NCBI RefSeq assembly: GCF_001439815.1 | Contig: NZ_JYLM01000006.1 | Coordinates: 248,001 to 312,000 of the forward strand | Reading direction: 5' to 3' | Origin: Pseudomonas orientalis | Lineage (GTDB): Bacteria > Pseudomonadota > Gammaproteobacteria > Pseudomonadales > Pseudomonadaceae | DNA: 64,000 nt | Shown here: positions 44,823 to 53,580 of the stretch, piece after piece | Position numbering within the stretch: the first letter of the stretch is position 1 | Layout of the letters: each line of letters starts with the position of its first letter | The notes under the pieces: generated by a model | Database searches by the model: none | The model's input: only the letters and a program-made list of their open reading frames with translations | What the model was told of the DNA's origin: nothing | Made by a program: the position numbers and the translations under genes

Positions 44823-45790
44823 GCTTCTTCTGGCGGTAAATCAAGCAGGCGCCGTGCCATTTCGCCGGTTGCGCGTACCAGCGCATCGGTAATGCCAGGC
44901 TCGGACGCGGCATGCCCCGCCTCGCGGATCACCTGCAACTCACTGTTCGGCCAGGCCTGATGCAGCTCCCAGGCGTTATCCAAGGTGCAAATCATATCGT
45001 AGCGACCGTGGATGATGACCCCGGGCAGGTGGGCGATCTTGTGCATGTCGCGAATCAGCTGGTTCGGTTCCAGGAACGAGTTATTGGTGAAGTAATGGCA
45101 TTCGATGCGGGCAATGGACAAGGCACGCTGCGGCTCGGAGAAGCGCTCGACATGCTGCGGGCTCGGGCACAGCCCCAGCATGCGCCCTTCCCAGCCGGAC
45201 CAGGCCTTGGCCGCGTGCATCTGGGCGATCTGGTCGTTGCCGGTCAGACGCTTGTGATACGCCGCGATCATGTCGTGACGCTCTTCCACCGGGATCGGTG
45301 CCAGGTAATCCTGCCAATAATCCGGGAACAGCCGGCTCGCGCCCTCCTGGTAGAACCATTCAATGTCCTGAGGACGGGCCAGGAAAATGCCGCGCACGAT
45401 CAAGCCATGCACGCGCTCGGGGTGGGTTTGTGCGTAGGCCAGGGACAGCGTCGAACCCCAGGAGCCGCCGAACAGCACCCATTTGTCGATGCCCAGGTGC
45501 TCGCGGATGCGCTCAAGGTCGGCGACCAGATCCCAGGTGGTGTTGTTCTCAAGGCTGGCGCGGGGTGTGGAGCGTCCGCAACCGCGCTGGTCGAAGGTGA
45601 CGATGCGGTACAGGTTCGGATCGAAGTAGCAACGGCTCTGCGCGTCGCAACCGGAGCCGGGGCCGCCATGGATGAACACCACAGGCAGGCCCTCGGGGGA
45701 GCCGCTTTCATCGACGTACAGCGTGTGAACATCATCGACTGCCAGATCGTGCCGGGCATAGGGTTTGATCTGCGGGTACCAAGTCTGCAT
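44819..45790 (-). CDS. pip: proline iminopeptidase
   Basis: Alpha/beta hydrolase that cleaves N-terminal proline from peptides. The 323 residues have the HGGPGSGC oxyanion loop, the nucleophile elbow GGSWGS (Ser near 112), DQRGCGRS, Asp in GRYDMIC and His in REAGHAASEPG. Translationally coupled to dtd, as in P. aeruginosa. Confidence 0.95.
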   Translation of the reverse strand: MQTWYPQIKPYARHDLAVDDVHTLYVDESGSPEGLPVVFIHGGPGSGCDAQSRCYFDPNLYRIVTFDQRGCGRSTPRASLENNTTWDLVADLERIREHLGIDKWVLFGGSWGSTLSLAYAQTHPERVHGLIVRGIFLARPQDIEWFYQEGASRLFPDYWQDYLAPIPVEERHDMIAAYHKRLTGNDQIAQMHAAKAWSGWEGRMLGLCPSPQHVERFSEPQRALSIARIECHYFTNNSFLEPNQLIRDMHKIAHLPGVIIHGRYDMICTLDNAWELHQAWPNSELQVIREAGHAASEPGITDALVRATGEMARRLLDLPPEEA

Positions 45791-45911
45791 TGCGCGCTCC
45801 GTGGGGTGTCGGGTTCATCCCTGGGGGGACGTCTATTATTCTGCCGTCAGGCATCATAAACCCGAATTGTGCAATGAGCATGCCCTTGAGCGCCCGGACC
45901 CGCGTCAGCCT

Positions 45912-46712
45912 TTATCGATAGTGCGCTTTCCCCCACGCCAGCAAGGCTTGCAGCAATTGCTTCAACACCACTTGGGTCGGCTCGGCCAGGTCGGGGCGAT
46001 AGCGGAACGGCTCGACCTCTTCCATATACGTGCTCTGGCACAGTTCCAACTGCACCGCATGAATATCCTGCGCCGGATTACCGTAGTGGCGGGTAATGTG
46101 ACCGCCCTTGAAACGCCCGTTCAGCACGTGGGTGTACTGAGGATGCTGAGCACAGATGGCTTCCAGCTGGCCGGCCAGTTCGGGATCGCAGGCGGCGCCG
46201 TTGAAAGTGCCGAGGTTGAAGTCCGGCAATTTGCCTTCGAACAGGTGCGGGATCACCGAGCGGATCGAATGCGCGTCGAACAGCAACGCGTAGCCGAATT
46301 CGGCCTTGAGGCGCGCCAGTTCTTCCTGCAGCGTGCGGTGATACGGGCCCCAGATTTTCTGCAGATAGGACGCGCGCTCGGCCTCGGACGGCGTTTGCCC
46401 TTCACGAAATAACGGCACACCATCGAACAGCGTCTCCGGGTACAGGCCGGTGGTGGCGCCCGCGTAGAGCGGCGTGTTATCGGACGGCCGGTTCAAGTCG
46501 ATGACAAACCGCGAGTACTCCGCCGCCAGGGTGCTGGCGCCCAGCTCTTCGGCAAAGTCGTACAACAAGGGGATATGCCAGTCGGTGTCCGGCAGGCTTT
46601 GCGCCTCGGCGATCAGCCCGGCCTCGACCGCAAGTGTCAGACGCAGGCCGGCGTGGGGCATGCTGATCAGCAGCGGTACGCGGCCTTGTTTGAATGTCAG
46701 AACCTTATCCAC
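45912..46712 (-). CDS. hutG: N-formylglutamate deformylase
   Basis: Last step of the five-step histidine pathway, giving glutamate and formate. The 266 residues show SMPHAG, DLNRPSDNTPLY, FDAHSIRS and GGHITRHYGNP, with likely metal ligands among these His/Glu residues. GTG start with AAGGAGC 7 bases upstream. Last gene of the hutU-to-hutG operon. Confidence 0.95.
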   Translation of the reverse strand: MDKVLTFKQGRVPLLISMPHAGLRLTLAVEAGLIAEAQSLPDTDWHIPLLYDFAEELGASTLAAEYSRFVIDLNRPSDNTPLYAGATTGLYPETLFDGVPLFREGQTPSEAERASYLQKIWGPYHRTLQEELARLKAEFGYALLFDAHSIRSVIPHLFEGKLPDFNLGTFNGAACDPELAGQLEAICAQHPQYTHVLNGRFKGGHITRHYGNPAQDIHAVQLELCQSTYMEEVEPFRYRPDLAEPTQVVLKQLLQALLAWGKAHYR

Positions 46713-46739
46713 AACGATGCTCCTTATTCAAAAAAGCAG

Positions 46740-47945
46740 TTAAACAGTGACATCGACGCCATGGCGCACCACGCGTTTATCCAGGTCGCCGCCCAGCCAA
46801 TAGGCCAGGTCGGCGGGGCGATCGATCTGCCAGGCGACAAAATCCGCGACCTTGCCCACTTCCAGGGAACCATGGGTGTCGCCCATGCCCAAGGCGGTAG
46901 CCGCATGTTGCGTGGCGCCGGCGAGGGCTTCTTCCGGGGTCATGCGCAACAGCGTGCAGGCCATATTCAGCATCAGGCGCACCGACAGGGCCGGCGAGGT
47001 GCCGGGGTTGAGGTCGCTGGCGATGGCCATCTTCACGCCGTGTTTGCGCAGGGCGTCCATCGGCGGCAATTGGGTTTCGCGCAGGAAATAGAAAGCGCCT
47101 GGCAGCAACACGGCAACGGTGCCGGCAGCGGCCATGGCGATGGCGTCTTCTTCGGTCATGAATTCCAGGTGATCCGCCGACAACGCCTGATAACGCGCGG
47201 CCAGGCTGGAGCCGTGCAGCGATGAGAGTTGCTCGGCGTGCAACTTCACCGGCAAGCCCAGTTGCCGGGCAACCTTGAACACGCGCTCGACCTGCTCGGT
47301 GGAGAACGCCAGGTATTCACAGAAGGCATCCACCGCGTCCACCAGGCCTTCTGCCGCCAGGGCCGGCAGCATCTCGCTGCAGATGTGCTCGATGTAGTCA
47401 TCGGCACGGTCTTTGTACTCAGGCGGCAGCGCGTGGGCCGCCAAACAGGTAGCGCGCACGCTCACCGGAAGCGATTCGCCAAGGCGCCTCGCCACGCGCA
47501 GCATCTTGCGTTCGTTGGCCAGATCCAGGCCGTAGCCGGACTTGATTTCTACCGTGGTCACACCATCGCGCAAAAGACTGCGCAGGCGCTTTTCAGCACT
47601 GGCAAACAATTCATCTTCCGTCGCTGCACGGGTGGCCCGCACGGTGCTGGCAATGCCACCGCCCTGGGCCGCGATTTCAGCGTAGCTGACGCCTTCTAGG
47701 CGCTGCTCGAACTCGCCGCTGCGGTTGCCGCCGAACACGGTGTGGGTGTGGCAGTCGACCAGGCCGGGGGTGACCCACGCGCCTTGCAGGTCATGCACCT
47801 GGGCGTAATCCGCCGTTGGCGCCTGGCTGCGCGGGCCGATCCACTCGATCAGCGAACCCGCAGTCACCATGGCAGCATCCTCGATGATCGAGTATTTGCC
47901 CTGGGCCATCGTTGCTACGTGGCAGTGTTGCCAAAGGGTTTTCAT
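46740..47945 (-). CDS. hutI: imidazolonepropionase
   Basis: Hydrolyses imidazolone propionate to formiminoglutamate. The 401 residues have the amidohydrolase metal site VDCHTHTVFGG, KSGYGLDL, HAEQLS and SDLNPGTSPA. The ATG at MKTLWQHC is used; a TTG just upstream is also open. 15 bases after hutT and 27 before hutG. Confidence 0.96.
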   Translation of the reverse strand: MKTLWQHCHVATMAQGKYSIIEDAAMVTAGSLIEWIGPRSQAPTADYAQVHDLQGAWVTPGLVDCHTHTVFGGNRSGEFEQRLEGVSYAEIAAQGGGIASTVRATRAATEDELFASAEKRLRSLLRDGVTTVEIKSGYGLDLANERKMLRVARRLGESLPVSVRATCLAAHALPPEYKDRADDYIEHICSEMLPALAAEGLVDAVDAFCEYLAFSTEQVERVFKVARQLGLPVKLHAEQLSSLHGSSLAARYQALSADHLEFMTEEDAIAMAAAGTVAVLLPGAFYFLRETQLPPMDALRKHGVKMAIASDLNPGTSPALSVRLMLNMACTLLRMTPEEALAGATQHAATALGMGDTHGSLEVGKVADFVAWQIDRPADLAYWLGGDLDKRVVRHGVDVTV

Positions 47946-47960
47946 CAACGCCTCCCTAAG

Positions 47961-49370
47961 TTATCGATGAGACAAAGCCTGTTCGTAATGAACCTTGGCC
48001 GCTTGCCCGGCAGCGGGCCTGACCCACAGCAGATAGGCAACGATCAGCAACACGATCCATACCGCTCCGACCATCAAGGCCGCCTGAGTGTCGGGGAAGT
48101 AACCGAGCACGCCAAACACAAACAGCATGAACACAATGGCTGCTGCCGGCGCATACGGCCAGAATGGCACCGGGAATTTCAGCTCTGCCACCTGCTCCTT
48201 GCTCATCGAGCGGCGCATGGCGACCTGGGTAAACAGGATCATCAGCCACACCCACACGGTGGCAAAGGTGGCAATCGAGGCGATCAGCAGGAACACGTTT
48301 TCCGGGATCAGGTAGTTGAGCACCACGCCGCCCAGCAGCGCCGCCCCCATCACCACCACGGTCATCCACGGTACGCCCTGTTTGGACAATTGCGCGAAGC
48401 CCTTGGGCGCCTGCCCTTGCTGGGCCAGGCCGTACATCATGCGGCCGGCGCCGAAGATGTCACTGTTGATGGCCGATACCGCTGCCGAGATCACTACGAT
48501 ATTGAGGATGGTCGCCGCCGAGCCGATTCCCAGGTTGCTGAAAATCTGCACGAACGGGCTGCCCTGGCTGCCGATCTGCGGCCACGGGTAGATCGCCATC
48601 AGCACAAACAGGGTCAGCACGTAGAACAGCAGGATGCGCAGCGGTACGGCGTTGATCGCCTTGGGGATCACGCGCTGCGGGTCCTTGGCTTCCCCGGCGG
48701 TGATGCCGATGATTTCGATACCGCCGAAGGCAAACATCACCACGGCGAAGGAAGCGATCAGGCCGCCGATGCCGTTGGGCATGAAGCCGCCGTGGGCCCA
48801 CAGGTTGCTCAGGCCGGCAGCCTGGGTTTGACCGGCCGAATGAATACCGAACAGCATGATGCCGAAGCCGCCGAGGATCATCGCGACAATGGCGCCGACC
48901 TTGAGCAGCGACAGCCAGAACTCCATTTCGCCAAACACTTTGACGTTGCACAGGTTCAGGCCGCCGATCAGAAACACAATGCCCAGCACCCAGACCCAAC
49001 GGGCCACCTCGGGAAACCAGAAGCCCATGTAGATGCCGAAGGCGGTGACGTCGGCCAGGCAGACGATGATCATTTCAAAAGCATAGGTCCAGCCGAGGAT
49101 AAACCCGGCCATGGGTCCCAGGTAGGTGCTGGCGTAGTGGCCGAACGAGCCGGACACCGGGTTGTGCACGGCCATTTCGCCGAGGGCGCGCATCACCATG
49201 AACACGGCGGCGCCGCCGATCAGGTAGGCCAGCAGCACGGCGGGGCCGGCCATCTGGATGGCGGAGGCCGAACCGTAGAACAGCCCGGTACCGATCGCGG
49301 AACCGAGTGCCATGAAGCGAATGTGTCGGGCGTTGAGCCCGCGTTTCAAAGTTTTTTCTGGCGGGTGCAT
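47961..49370 (-). CDS. hutT: amino-acid permease, APC family, histidine transporter of the hut operon
   Basis: 12-helix APC transporter, 469 residues: N-terminal LNARHIRFMALGSAIGTGLF with the GxG substrate motif, the consensus loop GEMAVHNPVSGSFGHYAS, and FAFGGIEIIGITAGEA. Called histidine permease from position between hutH2 and hutI in the same operon; in SBW25 the equivalent gene is the histidine transporter. An A-rich Crc-type motif lies in its leader. Confidence 0.9.
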   Translation of the reverse strand: MHPPEKTLKRGLNARHIRFMALGSAIGTGLFYGSASAIQMAGPAVLLAYLIGGAAVFMVMRALGEMAVHNPVSGSFGHYASTYLGPMAGFILGWTYAFEMIIVCLADVTAFGIYMGFWFPEVARWVWVLGIVFLIGGLNLCNVKVFGEMEFWLSLLKVGAIVAMILGGFGIMLFGIHSAGQTQAAGLSNLWAHGGFMPNGIGGLIASFAVVMFAFGGIEIIGITAGEAKDPQRVIPKAINAVPLRILLFYVLTLFVLMAIYPWPQIGSQGSPFVQIFSNLGIGSAATILNIVVISAAVSAINSDIFGAGRMMYGLAQQGQAPKGFAQLSKQGVPWMTVVVMGAALLGGVVLNYLIPENVFLLIASIATFATVWVWLMILFTQVAMRRSMSKEQVAELKFPVPFWPYAPAAAIVFMLFVFGVLGYFPDTQAALMVGAVWIVLLIVAYLLWVRPAAGQAAKVHYEQALSHR

Positions 49371-49382
49371 TTCTCGTCCCTA

Positions 49383-49390
49383 TTATTCTT
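49383..49390 (-). promoter_or_regulatory. Crc/Hfq CA motif in the hutT leader
   Basis: AAGAATAA (AANAANAA) on the minus strand, 12 bases before the hutT ATG, just ahead of or overlapping the ribosome-binding region. Confidence 0.5.
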
Positions 49391-49416
49391 ATCCTGAGAA
49401 AAACGCGACCTCACCT

Positions 49417-49514
49417 GTAGGAGCGAGCTTGCTCGCGAAAAACCTGAGAGCGCTGAGGGGTGTCAGGTTTACCGCGTAATCGTTGGCGATTTTCGCGAGC
49501 AAGCTCGCTCCTAC
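49417..49514. repeat. REPIN, family B, inside the hut operon
   Basis: Full inverted pair between hutH2 and hutT, with spacer ACCGCGTAATCGTTGGCG, a diverged form of the family spacer. Confidence 0.9.
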
Positions 49515-49531
49515 AGTGGGTCGGTGGTGGG

Positions 49532-51064
49532 TTACAGGCTTGGCAGCAACTTGGCCGGCACCAGCTCGTTCAGGCAACGGCTGGCAAGCAGTTCGCTGGC
49601 GGCGATGATGTCCGGGGCGAAGAAGCGGTCCTTGTCGTAGAACGCCACTTTGTCGCGCAGCAGGCCACGGGCCTTTTCAAGGGCAGGCGAGGTTTTCAAG
49701 CCGTCGCGCAGGTCCAGGCCCTGGCAGGCGGCGAGCCATTCCACCGCAAGAATGCCACGGGTGTTCTCGGCCATTTCCCACAGGCGCTTGCCCGCAGCCG
49801 GGGCCATGGACACGTGGTCTTCCTGGTTGGCCGAGGTCGGCAGGCTGTCGACGCTATGGGGATGGGCCAGCGCCTTGTTCTCGCTGGCGAGCGCAGCAGC
49901 GGTGACCTGAGCGATCATGAAGCCGGAGTTGACCCCGCCATTGCCCACCAGGAACGGCGGCAGCTGCGACATGTGCTTGTCCATCATCAACGAGATACGC
50001 CGCTCACTGAGCGAGCCAATCTCGGCAATCGCCAACGCCATGTTGTCGGCGGCCATGGCCACAGGTTCCGCGTGAAAGTTACCGCCGGAAATCACATCGC
50101 CTTCAGCGGCGAACACCAGCGGGTTGTCCGACACCGCGTTGGCCTCGACCACCAGCACCTCGGCGGCCTGGCGGAACTGGGTCAGGCAGGCGCCCATGAC
50201 CTGCGGCTGGCAGCGCAGGGAATAAGGGTCTTGCACCTTGTCGCAGTTCTGGTGCGACTGGGACACCTGGCTGCTTTCACCGAGCAGGTCGCGATAGGCC
50301 GCAGCGGCGTCGATCTGTCCACGTTGGCCGCGTGCGGCATGGATACGCGCGTCGAACGGCGAGCGCGAGCCAAGCACCGCTTCCACGGTAAGGCCACCGC
50401 AAGCCAGGGCGCCGGCGAACAGGTCTTCGCCTTCAAACAGGCCGCGCAAGGCATAGGCGGTGGACACCTGGGTGCCATTGAGCAGGGCCAGGCCTTCTTT
50501 GGCGGCGAGGGTCAGCGGCGTCAGGCCGGCGACTTTCAGCGCGTCGGTCGCCTCCAGCCATTCGCCCTTATAGCGCGCCTTGCCTTCGCCGAGCAGCACC
50601 AGGGACATATGGGCCAGGGGCGCCAAGTCACCGGATGCACCGACCGAACCTTTAAGCGGAATGTGCGGGTAAACCTCGGCGTTGATCAGCGCGATCAGCG
50701 CGTCGATCACCTGCCGACGAATCCCGGAGAACCCACGGCTCAGGCTGTTGACCTTGAGCACCATGACCAGCCGGACCAGCGCATCGCTGATCGGCTCACC
50801 CACACCGGCGGCATGGGACAACACCAGCGAACGCTGGAGGTTTTCCAGGTCTTCGCTGGCGATGCGGGTCGAGGCCAGCAGGCCGAAACCGGTGTTGATG
50901 CCATAGGCGGTGCGGTTCTCGGCGAGAATCTGCTCCACACAGGCCACACTGGCTTCGATCTGCGCCGTGGCGCTGTCATCCAGGCTGAGGGTTACCGGCT
51001 GCTGGTAGATGGCCCGCAGTTGGGCGAGGCTCAGTTGGCCTGGGATCAGGTTTAGCGCAGTCAC
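49532..51064 (-). CDS. hutH2: histidine ammonia-lyase, canonical copy
   Basis: Non-oxidative deamination of histidine to urocanate. The 510 residues carry the MIO-forming triad in GSVGASGDLAPLAH (Ala143-Ser144-Gly145), Tyr in AYGINTG (54), SHAAGVG (His84), NGTQ, DPYSLRCQPQ (Tyr), NFHAEP (Phe) and QEDHVSM (Glu). All known catalytic positions are intact. GTG start with AAGGAG; a CA motif lies just upstream of it. The equivalent SBW25 copy is, as I recall, the functional one. Confidence 0.96.
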   Translation of the reverse strand: MTALNLIPGQLSLAQLRAIYQQPVTLSLDDSATAQIEASVACVEQILAENRTAYGINTGFGLLASTRIASEDLENLQRSLVLSHAAGVGEPISDALVRLVMVLKVNSLSRGFSGIRRQVIDALIALINAEVYPHIPLKGSVGASGDLAPLAHMSLVLLGEGKARYKGEWLEATDALKVAGLTPLTLAAKEGLALLNGTQVSTAYALRGLFEGEDLFAGALACGGLTVEAVLGSRSPFDARIHAARGQRGQIDAAAAYRDLLGESSQVSQSHQNCDKVQDPYSLRCQPQVMGACLTQFRQAAEVLVVEANAVSDNPLVFAAEGDVISGGNFHAEPVAMAADNMALAIAEIGSLSERRISLMMDKHMSQLPPFLVGNGGVNSGFMIAQVTAAALASENKALAHPHSVDSLPTSANQEDHVSMAPAAGKRLWEMAENTRGILAVEWLAACQGLDLRDGLKTSPALEKARGLLRDKVAFYDKDRFFAPDIIAASELLASRCLNELVPAKLLPSL

Positions 51065-51082
51065 ATTCGTTCTCCTTGTGAA

Positions 51083-51090
51083 TTGTTCTT
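51083..51090 (-). promoter_or_regulatory. Crc/Hfq CA motif in the hutH2 leader
   Basis: AAGAACAA (AANAANAA) on the minus strand, a few bases ahead of the AAGGAG ribosome-binding site of hutH2. Confidence 0.6.
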
Positions 51091-51103
51091 TTCGAATAAG
51101 TCT

Positions 51104-52612
51104 TCAGTGCACATTCGGTAATGCGGCGTCTTTGATCAGGTTGGCGGCCGCTGCAATGTCCGGCGCCAGCCAGCGGTCCTGCTCGTAAGCGGGGACCACT
51201 TCGCGCAGCAGGCGCCAGGCGCGGTCGGTACCTGCGCCAAAGCGCTGCTCCTTGAGGAACTCGAACGCCTGGGCCGCCAGCAGGTATTCGATGGCGAGGA
51301 TCTGAGTCACGTTGGCCAGCACCTGATGCAGCTTGAGCGCGGCATTGGTGCCCATGCTCAAGTGGTCTTCCTGCAGGCCCGAGGTGACGAAGTTGTCGAG
51401 TACCGCCGGTTGCGCCAACTGGCGGTTTTGCCCGCACAGGGACGCGGCGACGTACTGCACGATCATCATTCCGGAGTTGACCCCGGGGTTGCTCACCAGG
51501 AACGCCGGCAGGCCGCTGACATGCGGGTTGATCAAGCGATCCAGGCGGCGTTCGGCCACCGAGCCGATTTCGGCCATGGCGATGGCGAGCATGTCGGCCG
51601 CCAGCGCCACGGACTGGCCGTGGGGGTTGGCCTGGGACACCACGCGGTAGTTGTCCGGCGTGCCGAGCACCAGCGGGTTGTCCGTGACGCTGTTGAGTTC
51701 GGTCTCGATCTGGCGGGTCGCGTGCTCCACCTGATCGCGGGCCGCACCGTGGATCTGCGGGATCGAGCGGATGCTCAGGGCGTCCTGGGTGCGGATGCCT
51801 TTGCTGCTGGCGATCACTTCACTGCCGTCGAGCAGGGCGCGCAGGTTACGACCGACTTGCTGCATGCCAGGGTGCGGCTTGAGGGCGATGATTTCTTCGT
51901 CAAAGGCGTCGATCTGGCCGCGCTGGGCCTCGAAACTCATCGCGCCGATCACGTCGGCCCATTGCAGCAGGTGGTTTGCATCGGCCAGGGCCAGGCAGCT
52001 CAGGCCGGTCATGCACGGCGTACCGTTGACCAGGCACAGGCCGTCCTTGGCGCCCAGAACGACGGGCTGCAAACCTTCAGCGGCCAAGGCTCGCTGCGCG
52101 GTCACCACCTGGCCGCGATAGCTGACGTTGCCGACGCCGAGCAGCGCCACGCCGACATGGGCCATATGGGTCAAATACCCCACCGAGCCCTGGGACGGCA
52201 CCTGCGGCGTGATGCCGTGATTGAGCAACGCCAGCAGCGCCTGCACCACTTGCGGGTGCAGGCCGGATTTGCCGTGACTGTAATTGATGATGGCGGCGCA
52301 GATGATCGCGCGGGTATGCTCATCGCTCAAGACAGGGCCGACGCCGCAGGCGTGGCTGAGCAAGGTGTTGCGCGACAACTGGCTCAGTTGCTCGCCCTCC
52401 AGCGACACGTTGCACAGCGCGCCCAGGCCGGTGTTGACGCCATACGCGCGTTCGCCGCTGGCGACGATACGCCGCACGATGGCCTGGGCATTGTCGATGC
52501 GCGCCCAGGCCTGGCTTGAGAGTTCGAGCGCTGCGCCGTGGCGGGCGACGGCGGTGACGTCCTGCCAGCGCATAGGGGCGTCGGCGATGGTGATGAGTGT
52601 TGCCTGGGGCAT
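51104..52612 (-). CDS. hutH1: HutH-like protein lacking the MIO triad
   Basis: 502-residue member of the histidine/phenylalanine ammonia-lyase family, fully open and colinear with hutH2. It keeps Tyr57 (AYGVNTG), His87 (SHACGVG), NGTPCM and the Glu in QEDHLSM. Where HutH2 has GSVG-ASG-DLAPLAH, this protein has GSVG-YLTHMAH: exactly three residues, the Ala-Ser-Gly that make the MIO cofactor, are absent. The catalytic Tyr of DPYSLR is Leu (DALSIR), and NFHAEP is NPHGQS. It cannot be a normal ammonia-lyase. Between hutV and hutH2; in SBW25 one of the two hutH copies is reported nonfunctional. Confidence 0.9.
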   Translation of the reverse strand: MPQATLITIADAPMRWQDVTAVARHGAALELSSQAWARIDNAQAIVRRIVASGERAYGVNTGLGALCNVSLEGEQLSQLSRNTLLSHACGVGPVLSDEHTRAIICAAIINYSHGKSGLHPQVVQALLALLNHGITPQVPSQGSVGYLTHMAHVGVALLGVGNVSYRGQVVTAQRALAAEGLQPVVLGAKDGLCLVNGTPCMTGLSCLALADANHLLQWADVIGAMSFEAQRGQIDAFDEEIIALKPHPGMQQVGRNLRALLDGSEVIASSKGIRTQDALSIRSIPQIHGAARDQVEHATRQIETELNSVTDNPLVLGTPDNYRVVSQANPHGQSVALAADMLAIAMAEIGSVAERRLDRLINPHVSGLPAFLVSNPGVNSGMMIVQYVAASLCGQNRQLAQPAVLDNFVTSGLQEDHLSMGTNAALKLHQVLANVTQILAIEYLLAAQAFEFLKEQRFGAGTDRAWRLLREVVPAYEQDRWLAPDIAAAANLIKDAALPNVH

Positions 52613-52653
52613 CTTTGTACCTTCTCTAATTTTTGTGCAGCCTTACCGGCCCT

Positions 52654-52725
52654 ATCGGGGGCAAGCCCCCTCCCACATTTTGATCTGTGAATACTTTCAA
52701 GTGTGGGAGGGGGCTTGCCCCCGAT
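52654..52725. repeat. family A REP pair in reversed (outward) arrangement
   Basis: ATCGGGGGCAAGCCCCCTCC first, GTGGGAGGGGGCTTGCCCCC second, separated by about 26 bases (GATCTGTGAATACTTTCAAG). Same reversed order as the copy at 37713. Lies between hutV and hutH1. Confidence 0.85.
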
Positions 52726-52755
52726 GAGGCCAGTAGCCTCACCACCAAACCAGGA

Positions 52756-53580
52756 TCAGACCACCGCCGCCCGCCGCTGAACAAACCGGTCCACATACTC
52801 ATCCGCCGGGGAATGCAGGATCTCCCTGGGCGTGCCGACCTGGATCAGCTTGCCGTCCTTGAGAATCGCAATGCGGTTACCAATACGCACGGCCTCGTCG
52901 AGGTCATGGGTGATAAACACGATGGTCTTGTGCAGGGTCTTTTGCAGCTCGAGCAACTGGTCCTGCATTTCGGCGCGGATCAGCGGGTCGAGGGCGCTGA
53001 AGGCTTCGTCCATCAGGATGATGTCGGTGTCTGCAGCCAAGGCGCGGGCCAGGCCGACACGTTGACGCATGCCGCCGGAGAGCTGGTGCGGGTATTTGTT
53101 TTCGTAGCCCTTCAGGCCCACGGTTTCGATCCAGTGCAAGGCGCGTTCGGCGCAGACCTGCTTGGTTTCACCACGCACTTTCAGGCCATAGGCGACATTG
53201 TCGAGCACGCTCTTGTGGGGCAGCAGGCCGAAGCTCTGGAACACCATGCTGATCTTGTGGCGACGGAATTGACGCAGGGCCTCCATGTCCAGTTGCAGGA
53301 TGTCTTCGCCATCCACCAGGATCGCACCGCTGGTGGGATCGATCAGGCGGTTGAAGTGACGCACCAGGGTGGATTTGCCGGAGCCCGACAAGCCCATGAT
53401 CACAAAGATTTCACCGGTGGCGATGCTCAGGGACAGATCGTTCACGCCGACCACGCAACCGGTCTCGGCCAGCACCTGATCCTTGGTCTTGCCCTGGCCA
53501 ATCAGCGCCAGCGCTTCCCTGGAGCGGTTGCCGAAGATCTTGAAGACGTTTTTGACTTCGATTTTGCTGACACTGGTCAT
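52756..53580 (-). CDS. hutV: ABC transporter ATPase HutV
   Basis: ProV/OpuAA-like ATPase, 274 residues: Walker A GLSGSGKST, Q-loop MVFQSFGLLPH, signature LSGGMRQR, Walker B ILMDEAFSALDP. It lacks the CBS domains of ProV. Part of HutXWV, a high-affinity histidine-type uptake system of the glycine betaine family. Overlaps hutW by 4 bases. Confidence 0.93.
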   Translation of the reverse strand: MTSVSKIEVKNVFKIFGNRSREALALIGQGKTKDQVLAETGCVVGVNDLSLSIATGEIFVIMGLSGSGKSTLVRHFNRLIDPTSGAILVDGEDILQLDMEALRQFRRHKISMVFQSFGLLPHKSVLDNVAYGLKVRGETKQVCAERALHWIETVGLKGYENKYPHQLSGGMRQRVGLARALAADTDIILMDEAFSALDPLIRAEMQDQLLELQKTLHKTIVFITHDLDEAVRIGNRIAILKDGKLIQVGTPREILHSPADEYVDRFVQRRAAVV

